Below, piece by piece: positions 1 through 10,596 of a stretch of DNA of 64,000 bases; position 1 is the first letter of the stretch, and each line of letters opens with the position of its first letter. The position numbers and the translations under genes are program-made. Location of the stretch: the NCBI RefSeq assembly GCF_024139115.2, contig NC_085140.1, positions 464,879,401-464,943,400 on the forward strand. The letters are read 5' to 3'. Origin of the DNA: Armigeres subalbatus. Its lineage: Eukaryota > Arthropoda > Insecta > Diptera > Culicidae. The notes under the pieces were generated by a model. The model saw only the letters and a list, made by a program, of their open reading frames with translations. It was not told the origin of the DNA and made no database searches.

Positions 1-115
1 ACCTACCTATTGGTGGTGTTGGTTTGCATGGGAGAGCTATCAGATTCGTCAAATCGACGTTTGAATCTTTGTTTACGAAAGCAGATAAGTCGTTTTGAAA
101 ATTTTGTCTTGAAAT
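1..115 (+). repeat. Right arm of a foldback element, cut by the window start
   Basis: The first 111 bases match, with a few substitutions, the arm at 6938-7002 that continues at 13035-13078, and they match the inverted arm at 6816-6925. The arm ends in GTCTTG and is followed by AAAT, the same four bases that flank the other copy. This is therefore a second copy of one foldback family; its left arm lies outside the window. Confidence 0.7.
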
Positions 116-1189
116 CTACTTCCTTCACGGAACCGCGAAACAACTCACTTGACGGTTCCTTTCACTCAAATCCGACCTTGTGTGGAAGAAGCCAAAAATA
201 AGTAAAACGCGAAAAAATCAGGTGAGTACTTTGCCTTTACTCCCGTGTTGAATTTTCACCCACTATGAAGTTTCACCAACTCAAATTTATGTTATTTTCA
301 CTCACTCGAGACTATGGTGAAAACTCAAATTTGGCTTCTTCCACGGAACAGCACACGTTGGGTCGATGCAGCCACAGAGAACAGACGTTGAAGCTCATTT
401 CGCCATGTTGTGATAACTTTTTACTGTTCATTTTGAAATTACTTTGGAATGTCGCCGTTATCTCGTGCATAATCAGCGCTAGCGTCATAAAAAAATGCCA
501 CTGTGCGCTAGTGTCGTTATGCATGCAAGAGCATGCCAGCGCCATCGTGTTGTGAAAATGAGATTGTGAGTTGCAATGTTGACGTCGATGGCGTTGAGGT
601 TCGGTGTGTTTGTTTACACATGTTTTGCAAGAAATTTTGTTCGAGCCTCCATGTCTGTTCTCTGTGATGCAGCTCTCTTTGTTTATAATAACATTCATGA
701 GAGGGAGTGAGAAAACTAGAAATACTACAATAAGAGATCGGCGAAGACGCCATCTTGTTTCCAATCGAACCGTCAAAAGCGGTTCCAATTCGACTTGTTT
801 ACTTTTTGCATCCATAAGAAGCAAGCAAAAAGTTCAAGTGATGCCAGTATTATTTTCACGATTTCATGCATTTTCATACGTTGCCATTTCGACAGTTTTT
901 CACTCCGCCGGTCTCTGGTTATAGGGTTGCTAGAGAAAACTACCTAATATTGAGTTAAAAATTTGAACTTCGTACTCAAAGTTGAGTTCTTTAAACTTTT
1001 TTTTAGGTTCTTTATTTTTTCTGTGTATCTTCTTGTAAAACCTCTGTGTTACACTGTTATTAAGAATAAGCAAATGTGTTCTACTAATTCAAAGCAATGA
1101 TTACATCATATTATCATATCTCCCACAAATTTGTTTTCTCTTATTATTTAAAAAAGAATGATAGCATTTCAATAAGAATCAGCAGGATA
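116..1189. other. No gene seen; unclassified repeat-like DNA
   Basis: The stretch has short degenerate repeats such as ACTCAAA/TTTGAGT and two patches (near 185-190 and 330-345) that read GAAGAAGCC in opposite orientations. A 170-codon minus-strand open frame at 312-824 has no recognisable domain and does not look like a gene. Simple AT-rich sequence fills 960-1190. Confidence 0.4.
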
Positions 1190-1510
1190 TTCCTATCTAC
1201 CGAATATTTCGGTAAATTCAAAACATTACCGATCACCACTATTCACCTTTTATGTATCAACAAACAGATACGTATTTCGCATAATTGGAAGAATAATAGT
1301 CTTTTAACCTTGTAGCATTTCCCCTAAGACGCTCTAAAATAATTAATTATTACCGATCTGTTCGGTAAAATTTACATTTCGCGGAGAGTGTTCAGATAAC
1401 CGAAGGGTCGGTAATTTATTCGTTCACCGAACTCATTACCGAGCGTTCAGCTGTTGAGAATTCGGTAAATGAATTACCGAAGTCGGTGATTTATTCTAAG
1501 TGTGTATATC
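1190..1510. repeat. Dispersed repeat rich in ACCGA/TCGGT motifs
   Basis: About a dozen ACCGA or TCGGT pentamers in both orientations are packed into roughly 300 bases. The part around 1255-1340, which contains ATACGTATTTCG and CCCCTAAGACGCTC, is similar to 60390-60490, so this is a dispersed repeat. No coding sequence is seen. Confidence 0.45.
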
Positions 1511-1552
1511 TGTCGATAGTATAATTGAGATTCTCACGTCCGAATGTGTGCA

Positions 1553-1995
1553 CTGAAAACCAAAACTACCCAAAAATGGGTTGTTTGCACTCAAAACCGT
1601 GGTTTGGGCCAATAACCCAAATTTGAGTAAAATGGCTTTTCTGGCACTAGGTAGTTTGCCTTTAATCCCATGTAAACAATTTACCCAAAGCTGAGTTTAA
1701 TTTATCCAAAGCGGACCTTGATCAACCCAAAATAGAGAATATTGAATTTACTCAAATTTGGGTTATTGGGCTGAGCAACCTCGGTGAGGTGTTTGCATCT
1801 TGCTCTAGTTTTGATAGCAATCATGGGAAAGAAAGGGAAAACTACCCAAATTTGGGTAATTTTTTTCTGCGATATTCTCAATAGTGCGTATATTGAACTC
1901 AAAGTTTGGGTTGATTTATCTGTCCGTGTGAGTGGCGATAAAAGGAAAACAAACACTCCTAGATGGTGCTACTCAGCAAAGTTTGGGTAAAAATG
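1553..1995. repeat. Dispersed repeat rich in ACCCAAA/TTTGGGT
   Basis: Short inverted motifs such as ACCCAAATTTGGGT recur at 1570-1990 in both orientations. This suggests a small non-autonomous element or several fragments of one. I cannot define its ends, and the open frames on both strands are only by-products of the repeats. Confidence 0.4.
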
Positions 1996-2345
1996 AGTAT
2001 ATTTCCATATATTTTTTGACTCCTTCGCAATCATTGTGATGACTTGATCAATTTTGAGGTTATGAGCAGAAGGAAAACAAACATGTACTTACACATGCTG
2101 AATTGCACATCAGTGTGCGAGCGTTAAACGTCACTCATCTCTATAAGCTGATTGCATTTGGAGCAGCTGTTTTCCATATTTCGAGTCGCCTTCGGCTAGG
2201 CAGCAAGCGTAGTGATGAGTGTGTCGATTTCCTTCCGTGCAAGACGAAGCGGAGCTTTCTGCTTTGTTCAATGATTGCACCAAACTTTAGCTTACAATTT
2301 TAGTCGCAAGATGTCGCTTCAGTCGAGAAAAATGCGTGGGGAGTG
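1996..2345. other. No gene seen; weak match to 18905-19020
   Basis: The segment at about 2045-2150 (AAACAAACATGTA, ACATCAGTGTG, CACTCATC) is roughly 70 percent like 18920-19015 by eye. It is an old dispersed repeat and shows no coding features. Confidence 0.35.
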
Positions 2346-3159
2346 TACACTGGTGTAAAAAACCTTTCGAAGCTTATAATTTCGCCTTATGAAATTTAGC
2401 AACAAGAAAACTATTTGAAAATCATAAGGCAGTCTTATGAAACGAAATGAACTTTTGGATGAAGCAGAAAATAGGTTCATCTGATGGTTTTCATGAAGTT
2501 GTCATTAAAATCAATAAAGCTACCTTATGAAATTTTATAAGTCTGTCCAATGGAATTATTAAGATAGCAGCATGAGTATAATTTCGTAAAATATGGTTGT
2601 GTTTTTAAAAAGCATAAAAAATTCAATTAATTTGGATGATAGGTCTAATTTATTGAGACAAATAGTCGAGGTACGACAAGAATTAGAGGAAAGTGGGGCA
2701 AGATGGCCACCCTAAGCGGTAATCTTTGTATAATAGTGAAACCCCTTCGAATTCTGCTGATTTGTCCAAGAAATACCTGCCTTTGACATAAGTATCAACA
2801 AACATTGATTAATGTCGTTTCAGTATCTTATAAACTGGTTTTAAAAAACCCAAATTTATCCACCAGTGGTGATTATGCCTTTCTCGATTCAATGTGTTGA
2901 ATTCGAATTAGTATGGTAAATGCAATGTAAATTGCCTACATTTTGGCGGGTAAAAGCTCTACTCACGCTACTTAAGAATTACTCAACTATGAGAGTAATG
3001 GATTGCGTCACGGCTAAATTGATTAATGACTTAAAGTGTGCATGTAAACAGCGTATTTGTTAAAAGAAAAATAGAAATATTATTCAAACCGAATGAGTTA
3101 TTAACAAACAAAAACAATAGTGTCCAACTAGGAAAGTTTCTCCGTCGAATGAAACTAGT

Positions 3160-3395
3160 TGCAGTCGAATCCGTCTATATCTTTCTATATGAAACGTGTT
3201 TAACATTAAAAAATTCCCGGGGCTACACACATCCACACACACACACACACACAGACGGACATTTACTCAGTTTTTCGAGCTGAGTCGATTGGTATATAAC
3301 ACTATGGGTCTCCGAGCCTTCTATCAAAATTTGGCTTTTGGAGTAAAATTATAGCCTTTTGGTACAACTTTCTTGTACGAGAAAGGCAAAAAAAG
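3160..3395 (-). repeat. Inverted fragment of the CCTTTCTCGTAC repeat family, with a CA microsatellite
   Basis: Read on the minus strand this matches the left part of the copy at 61350-61500: GCCTTTCTCGTAC, then GGCTCGGAGACCCATAGTG, then ATACCAATCGACTCAGCTCG, then a CA/TG run (3235-3254). It is a truncated copy inserted in reverse orientation. Confidence 0.7.
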
Positions 3396-5233
3396 GTATT
3401 TTTATGATGCCTATATTTATCATATGGGGCGACATGGCCACCCCCTCGGGGCAAGAAGAGCGAGGACCAAAAATTATATTAAAAGCGCACAGAATTTATT
3501 TAGAACGGGTGACACATTCCTTGGACTTCTAGGGATTATGTTCAAATGATGTTTCGCTTGAAAATGTCGTATTTCATGTTGATTTATTGACCTCTGGCTC
3601 TACGACGATATCAGAATTTGCCTAAAGCCTAAAATTTTACGATTAAAACCATATCAATTTTTAAATCATCTCTGATTCAGGCAGAAACTATTTTGATGGT
3701 TTTTGAATGAATTCAAAGGTTAGGCGACTCTTAATCCTGGAGATGACCTTGTAACGATTCAATATGTACCTACCACACCTACCAATTAAATACTTTGAAT
3801 GAAGCAGATCACGTTCGCCAAATTTCAACACATCAATGATCGTCGCCTATAAGGTAGATTACCCGCAACACATTTTCTTTAATCATTTATGGCAATTGGG
3901 CTACATAAATTTAGGCGCAACGTACTTCCCCTTTCACTCACTCGAATTGCAATATACTGAAGGTCGAGCGGTTTAGAATTCACGACAATGCTATTTAAAT
4001 TAAAACAATTAGATCTCCAATTGCGTAGTTAGTATCAATAACGACCAATAGGAAAGAATTGCGCATTATCTAAAGTGGATAGCTTCATCCGCCATGAGCT
4101 TTGATGACTAATCTCATTATTGGTGGAAGCTTCAGTCGAGTAACACGTATAATCAAACTTGAATTCAAGCAGTAGTGAAATCACGTGTCGTGTGTGCCAT
4201 AAAGTCTAAAGCGAAGTGAGTCAAATGATTTAAATAAGTGTATACGCAATTTCTAAAAATTTCCCAATTTAGGTTTATCGCGTTTCGGTTCCTAAATACA
4301 TTTTTACGTTTGAAAGTGCCTGTTGTGAGCCTTCGGAGATTGAATCAGGTAAGCACATGTGACTGAGTTGAAATGATGTGCGAACAGAATAATGAAAGTG
4401 CACTTTGGGTAGGTTAAACCCCATCCCAAAGTGGGTGGTTATTTGGGACCCTACGATCCGGCCAGACAATTGGATTCCGTCGGTTGGCAAGCCGCTTAGC
4501 ATCTACCAGTATCGGTCCGAGGACAAATCCACCTCGTGAGTGGCTGATTCCATTGTGCGATAAGCCACGCGGTGCGGCCATTCTGACGAAGTTGGACACG
4601 TGGGTCAGATCCAGGAACCGTCGACATTCTGCCTTCGCTTCGCTCATCCTGGAGGAAGGAACCCAAAACCGTAAGCTAGTGCACGAAGAAATTGAAAGAG
4701 CTCGAAAGTAAAATTGTAATCTAGCAGTAGATTTGGCGCCAAATAGATTCAGTCGACGGAAGCTCACAGTTTTGCTTCGCGTTCGTCCATTTCCTGTTGA
4801 TAGGAAATAAATTATTAAATAAATTTGGAATCTTTTGGATTTGTATATACACTTAGATTAGATTGCAAAATAAATACTAATTAATTGGCGTGCTCTCCAA
4901 CTGATAGAATTTTTGGATTTAATACCGACTGCACCAAACTTTAATGAGATCGTTCGAGCAGATCCGTTTGAGATATTTAAGACGCAAGCCCGTTAGATTT
5001 TAAGTTTCTTTCTACAGCTTCAATTAAGGTAAGTTCGAGTGAGACTGGGAAATACCAAACCTGCCCTGAGGAGAAGTCTCTGGCCGGACTAAACTGTTCC
5101 TGTGGCCTCTTTCCGAAGAGTGGCGCTTAAGTCACAGGAATTGATAACCTGTCCTCTTTCGCTGCCTAACTTGTGTTGATTTGATAGAAACGACCGTTGG
5201 TTGAACCAACGGACACGGGGAAAGGTTTCATTT

Positions 5234-5251
5234 TGGCGCCCAACGTGGGGC
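5234..5251 (+). promoter_or_regulatory. Primer-binding site of an LTR-retroelement relic (tRNA-Lys type)
   Basis: The 18 bases TGGCGCCCAACGTGGGGC are the complement expected for the 3' end of tRNA-Lys(CUU), a well-known reverse-transcription primer. The sequence just upstream ends in TTTCA at 5230, as an LTR should, and carries a splice-donor-like AAGGTAAGT at 5028-5036. A near-perfect palindrome (9-base arms around one base) lies at 5194-5212. No matching 3' LTR, gag or pol was found, and the LTR start cannot be placed, so this is a relic. Confidence 0.55.
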
Positions 5252-6784
5252 CGAGAATTTAGAATTATTAATAAATTGAAGTTGTATTGGGCTAAGTTAG
5301 GAAAAATAAACAAAAATAGTAAGATAAAATAATAAATAGTTGTTGAATAATTGAATTGGATTCTTAGATAATAAGTTTGTTTTTTTTACGGTATCTATTG
5401 GATTACATATCATATAATTGATTGCATATTATTACATTTTGGTACGAGTTGCGAGTTTGATCACTATAATGTACAGTATGTTTCATGTTCTTAATATAGT
5501 TTGCAATACCGCCCAAAGATTTTAGTCCTATCGATCATAATTACTGTTAATCTTCTTAAATTATTATTGTAGATAACCTATAGTTATATAAGAGCTTTGG
5601 TAAATATTAATTTGTGCTGAAAAAATAGTAATTTAAGCTTCAAACCTTGAGTTGTGTATCTACAAAATTATAAGAAAATTCGAATTTCAACTACATCATC
5701 TTAATCAATATTTCAAGAACAAGTAAGGTTGTCAAAGTGCATTTTCAGTTGAATAGCCCTTTTACATTATTGTTAACCATCCCTCGTAATAATAATGTGA
5801 ATATATTGCTCACTTAAATCATAATCAACGTTGGCTGTCTTGCCCCATATGGCGATCTTGCCCCTCTTTCCTCTATAAATTAAATTTACACTCGTTTGCT
5901 CTCGAATTGGAATTCGAATCGCATGCCAGAATTTCTTCTTAATTCCTAGTTAGATGATACGTCGTTCAAGGATGACAAGCTTCCTGCTTTTTGAACATAT
6001 TGAACGATGAGTAGCGACGATATTTATTTTGATCTGGGGAGTAGAAAGATTGTAGGTATCAATTGTTATTTATCTAATGCATTTTATTACCACTATTGCT
6101 GTCTCCGCTGTTGCTCTGCCTGGACTTTTTTTCTCTCCAAAGTCTGTTAAAAGTGGCTGTCCTGCAGTATGCTGTGCTCCGTGGGAAGAGGCATCGTGCT
6201 TTGCTGACTTTTGGGTGCAGCGGTTAAAAAGATTCGGTCCATTTACTTCCAGATATTGGACTCCATTTCACGAGGGGTAATGTTCTGATCACTTTGTACA
6301 GTTGATCGTGTTTTGCTAGAAAAGATATGAATATGATAGTTAAAGTTAAATAGGAAGTATTTGAAAAAAAAATACGAGAAAGGCAAAAACAGACTTACAA
6401 TAATGGCGTTTTCCATGGAAAACCATTGGCCTGACCAGGAAGAACAGCACAATGGATCTCGTATTTCTGCAGCACAATATATAGATGGTTGATGTTCGTT
6501 CGACGTATTCTTAAAGAGAAAAACTTAATTTCAGCTACTTCCTTATTGGACCACATGGACAAGGATGAAGTGAGCTATTTTTTCTGACAGATCAGCGTGA
6601 ACGTTTGAATGAACAAGAATTATTCATAAGGATGCCTTATGATTATTTTACACAAGAAATTGCTATGATTTTCATAAGGTAAATTTATGGATTTCTTTGG
6701 TCCCTTATGAAGTTAAAATAAAATGAATTTGTAGGGTTTCATGTGCCTTAACTTATGAAAATCAAAATGTTTTTTCTGCCAGTG

Positions 6785-6815
6785 TAGGGATTGAGACGGG
6801 TATTATAAAATAAAT
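6785..6815 (+). repeat. Left piece of a dispersed repeat split by insertions
   Basis: These 31 bases, starting TAGGGATTGAG, equal the start of the uninterrupted copy at 28488. The repeat resumes at 13083-13089 and again at 18534-18712. The breakpoints fall where the two mobile elements carry their target duplications. Confidence 0.8.
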
Positions 6816-7002
6816 CAAGACAAAATTTTCAAAACGACTTATCTGCTTTTGCAAACAAATATTCAAACGACGATTTGACGAATCTGATAGCTCTCCCATG
6901 CAAACCAACACCATAAACAGGTAGCGGAAACATTCACCTACCTATTGGTGGTGTTGGTTTGCGTGGGAGAGCTATCAGATTCGACAAATCGTCGTTTGAG
7001 TC

Positions 7003-7206
7003 TGTCGTATCGGACTATTATTGAAGTTGCTACCCTAGAGAAATGTGTAGAAATAGAGTGTAGAGAAACTACGAAGCGAATCGCAAAGGGAGTTGAACTA
7101 CAGCCAGGGACGAGTAAAGGTGTGCCCTCGCGGTGCGGTGCGTTTTATAAATTACCCGTGGTGTACTTAGTTTATCTATACGAAATCCGAATACCCCGTT
7201 AGCACA
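7003..7206 (+). repeat. 5' LTR of the Ty3/gypsy element
   Basis: It begins TGTCGTATCGG, ends GTTAGCACA and is identical to 12826-13029. A TATA-like TATAAA lies at 7146-7151, about 55 bases before the LTR end. It directly follows the target copy GAGTC. Confidence 0.92.
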
Positions 7207-7208
7207 TT

Positions 7209-7226
7209 TGGCGACGACGGTAAAAT
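7209..7226 (+). promoter_or_regulatory. Probable primer-binding site of the Ty3/gypsy element
   Basis: The sequence TGGCGACGACGGTAAAAT starts two bases after the 5' LTR and begins with TGG, which would pair with a tRNA CCA end. I do not assign the tRNA. Confidence 0.6.
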
Positions 7227-8063
7227 GTAAGTAATCGGTTGAAGTTTGTGAAATTGCAATGTAATTCTTGTTTGAAATGTTATATAATTCGGCACATCAT
7301 TCAAAAAAAAAATGGTGGTTCTGGAACGCGCTTGGGAAGATTTATGTGTTGGTGGAAAGAAGAGAAAGAGTGAAGTACAGGAAAAGAAAAGCTCTGAGAA
7401 AAATTACTAAAAACGAAACCGTAAATGATGCTGAATGAAAAAAAGGCGGTCGTATGTTGAATATGGTAAACTAGTGATAAAAAAAATATATATTTGATAT
7501 TTGTGGGTTTTTTTTTTGCATATTGGTTTCCTTGGTGTGTTGTGATGATGGGTATGAGATATAAGCAAGCCTAAATCAGGCAGTGAAAACGATCGTACAT
7601 TTGTGCATACACCCGTATGTGTAAGAGCTGAACCATACTGAAAAACTTCAGAGAGGATTACATAGAGATAGAAAAAAATATGGTTATGTGTGTGGGTGTT
7701 GCAGCTGAATAATTTGAAAGAGTTCCAACGAAAGAGGATTATATGAGTGTATTTGTGATATTTTTTTCCCTATTCTGCTTCCCGATGCTGATTGGGTTCA
7801 CAATACTAAGGTAAGTGAAATTCTAACAAGACATAAAAGCAGCTACATTTTTATACGAGGACATAACCTCAATAAATGTTCATATTCGCTAAAACTTTAC
7901 TCGAAGAAGCATTCTTCTCAACATTTTTTTTTTCAAAAAGCCTCGATAGTAGATAGCGATTATGTCGACATCATAATGGACATAATATGAATGCCTCCGT
8001 TTTCTGCATATTACTGAATATTACAGTTGTCATACTGAATGATATAGTCGGGTCAATTAGTGA

Positions 8064-8535
8064 GAGCGGCATCGCATTTAACGGAAATGAAATAACTGTG
8101 ACGTCCATTATTAGTAAAAGCGAAATCATATAAAATGTCAGAGGTGTTCACTGTGAATGCTAATATAATGGAATTTAGCATAACATGGTACAGGTGTAGA
8201 GAGCGGAATCGCTTAAAATAACTTATTACATAATGTATAAACATGGATGCGGTATCGCTAACAAACAAAAATGGGAAATGAAGATGAAAGGCGGATTCGC
8301 CATTGATAGAGCAAGCGGATTCGCTACACAACGTTTAGCAGGTTCGTTACAGAAACACAAAAGTGAGCGGGTTCGCTATTTTGGGAAGATGAGCGGGGTC
8401 GCTATTGGAACAGCAGTGAGCGGGTTCGCTACACAATATTTAGCGGGTTCGCTTCAGAAATAGAAAAGTGAGCGGGTTCGCTATTTTGAAAAAAATAACG
8501 GGGTCTCTATTGGAACAGTTGTAAGCGGGCTCGTT
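8064..8535 (+). repeat. Cluster of near-palindromic AGCGGGTTCGCT motifs in the gypsy leader
   Basis: About twelve copies of AGCGG-N-TCGCT occur, at 8064, 8202, 8249, 8291, 8314, 8337, 8366, 8392, 8419, 8442, 8471, 8497 and 8524, with four perfect AGCGGGTTCGCT. The outer bases AGCG and CGCT are complementary, so each copy is a short dyad. The cluster lies between the 5' LTR and gag, where Drosophila gypsy carries its Su(Hw) insulator sites; the motif itself is different. A protein-binding, insulator or RNA-packaging role is inference. Confidence 0.8.
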
Positions 8536-8710
8536 TTCAGCTCCCGAAAGTGGAACAGCTATTGGAAGGCTCGGATAGTCAAATGGGGGATTTAATATTG
8601 TCTCGGTTGTTGGTTTTGAATAGAAATGATGTGCCGAAGAATATAATGTTTGATTATTTGTTAATTAATTATTTTTCATTTTTTTTAAATATATTATATT
8701 TAAATTATTT

Positions 8711-10447
8711 TTGGACAGGGCTGGAAACGATTGTCGTATAAGAGCATTTCAAACAGCTATTGAGTCTTCTCAATTGCCTGTGGCATGGAGCAGATGGAAA
8801 AGAGATCTGGAGTCATATTTCGATGCTGAGAATATAATATCCCAGTATGAAAGACGAGCGAAATTGTTGTATTTGGGAGGCCCAGACCTCAGAGATATTT
8901 TTGACAATTTACCAGATGCGGAAAATGTACCTCATGTTTTAGTTGATCCCCCGTATTATGACGCGGCGATCATCAAGTTGGATGCCCATTTCGAACCATT
9001 TCGACGGCGTATTTATGAAAGACACCAATTTCGACAAATTACACAAAAATCAGCAGAACGGTTCTCAGATTTCGTACTACGGTTGCGGACACAAGTGAAA
9101 CGATGCGAATACAGCCAACCTGACGAAATGGTTGTGGACCAGATCGTTGAAAAATGCGTTTCAAACAAGTTGCGACAAAAACTTTTAAAGCGTGATATGT
9201 TGCTTGAGGAAGTAGAAGCACTTGGTACAAGTCTGGAGGAAAGCGAGCGCCAGTTGAAAGAATTCAACAAAACCCCAAGTGATACCATTAACAGATTGGC
9301 ATATCGAAGTCAAGTACCGCAGACATACCGAAGTCAAGTATCGCCGGCTCAAACGAGGCAAGTGTATTCCAAGAAACCTTTTCAATGGTCGAATAACCGT
9401 TTTCCCCCGAGTCAGAGTAGTAATAACTTCACTCGATCTGAGCCTGTCTGTTTTGCCTGTGGAAAGAAGGGACACGTAAAAGGTGCAGATGTTTGCCCGG
9501 CTATCAAAGCGCAATGTTTGAAATGCCGAGGATATGGACATTTTGCACGTCAGTGTCTGAAGAGACCAAATAGTGACCAACGTGGTCCAGTCCCGGTCAA
9601 ACGTGTCAGATCAGTTGTAGAGAAGGAAGAACAAGATAAAGGCGAAGATGGATACATTTTCTACGCCATGGGCAAGAACACATTCTTGTTTCAGATCGGC
9701 GGTGTGGAGGTACCAATGATCATCGATTCAGGAGCAGCAGCGAACATAATCAGTATGTCGACGTGGGAGGAAATGAAACGTTTGAAAGTTGGAGTATCGG
9801 AAATGACTACTGCGGTGAGTAAAGACTTTACCAGCTACGCTTCGAGCAGACCGATGGAAATCATGGGTAGTTTCGCAGCAACCATATACGGTGGGGCAAA
9901 GCATACTGAAGCAACGTTCTATGTAGCCAAGGAGGGTAAACAATGCTTATTGGGAGATCAAACCGCAAAAGAGCTTGGCGTCTTGAAGGTTGGCTTCGAC
10001 ATTGGAAACATCGAGCAAGAACATGAGTTCACGAAATTCAAAGGAGTAGTGGTTGAAATTCCAATTGATGAGAGCATTCAACCAGTACAGCAACCCTACA
10101 GGCGGGTACCATTTGCTTTGGAAGAAAAGGTAGAGGAAAAACTGAGGATGATGTTAGCGCGTGGGATCATTGAAAGAGTTCGCGGGCCATCGCGGTGGGT
10201 TTCACCAATGGTGCCGGTGCTTAAGGATTCAGGAGAAGTCAGATTATGTATCGACATGCGCCGTGCGAATCAGGCGATTGTTCGAGAAACACACCCTCTA
10301 CCCACGGTAGAGCAACTATTTGGTTCCGTCAGTGGAGCAACGGTATTTTCTAAGCTGGATGTAAAGGACGCTTATCACCAGCTAGAAATTTCAGAGAAAT
10401 CGCGAACCATTACAACGTTTATTACCAAGAACGGATTGTTCAGGTAA
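8711..10447 (+). pseudogene. Gag, protease and N-terminal RT of the Ty3/gypsy element
   Basis: The frame opens after a stop at 8666-8668 and runs about 578 codons to TAA at 10445. There is no ATG near its start; the first in-frame methionine is near residue 139, far inside Gag, so the true start must come from splicing or another mechanism. A capsid-like region (residues 20-200) is followed by two zinc knuckles: CX2CX4HX6C near residue 247 and canonical CLKCRGYGHFARQC near residue 269. The protease active site IIDSGAAAN lies near residue 337, and RT begins with LCIDMRRANQAI (about 512) and FSKLDVKDAYHQLEI (about 546). Gag and pol share one frame, with no frameshift between them. RT is cut off at 10444 by an intron-like segment, and six conserved residues after GLFR are missing. 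The acceptor-like TTTTTGGACAG at 8708-8718 precedes the conserved part. Confidence 0.85.
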
Positions 10448-10596
10448 ATCACTTTTTATATAGCTCTTGTTTCACTTTATTTGAAGGAATAAATAAATGC
10501 ACTGAGATTGAATTTGGAATAAAATAATAAAATGAAATCCGTTATGGTACACTATTTTTCTTCTCGTAAATTTTTCTCATTTAAATTTTATTTTAG
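10444..10596 (+). other. 153-bp AT-rich, intron-like insert in RT
   Basis: The segment starts GTAAAT directly after TTCAG and ends TTTTATTTTAG, so it has GT-AG ends and a pyrimidine-rich acceptor. It is much richer in A and T than the surrounding pol. Exact removal would put the downstream RT in the wrong frame and meet a stop at once, and the short conserved RT stretch expected here is absent. It is therefore either a replacement of coding sequence by filler DNA or an intron-like insertion with a small deletion. Confidence 0.6.

Larger units (their letters stand above)
2686..5873. mobile_element. Inverted-repeat DNA element with GAGGAAAG ends (inner)
   Basis: The left end reads GAGGAAAGTGGGGCAAGATG and the inverse of the right end reads GAGGAAAGAGGGGCAAGATC, with TA on each side (2684-2685, 5874-5875). 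The shared ends extend to about 26 bases with two or three mismatches. The motif CATATGGGGC occurs near 3422 and, inverted, near 5843. No transposase is present. The interior holds an inverted copy of the CCTTTCTCGTAC family (3160-3395) and an LTR relic with a primer-binding site (5234-5251), so it has been hit repeatedly or is a composite. Confidence 0.65.
2348..6784. mobile_element. Inverted-repeat DNA element with CACTGG ends (outer)
   Basis: The left end CACTGGTGTAAAAAACC at 2348 and the right end GTTTTTTCTGCCAGTG at 6768-6784 are imperfect inverted repeats, and both sides are flanked by TA (2346-2347, 6785-6786). Inside both ends the motif CTTATGAA/TTCATAAG recurs many times (2390-2560 and 6615-6765). 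Without the inner element at 2686-5873 it would be about 1.2 kb. No transposase is recognisable. The TA duplication suggests a Tc1/mariner-like or similar mobilising transposase, which is inference. Confidence 0.65.

Noticed and set aside
312..824. 170-codon minus-strand frame
   Set aside because: No recognisable domain, low-complexity composition, and it overlaps inverted repeat-like sequence.
4484..4711. 75-codon frame ending KLVHEEIERARK
   Set aside because: No ATG start, no recognised family. It may be a gag or element fragment, but I cannot support it.
10444..10596. Splicing of the intron-like segment restoring RT
   Set aside because: Exact GT-AG removal puts the downstream RT out of frame and meets an immediate stop; the conserved residues are also missing.
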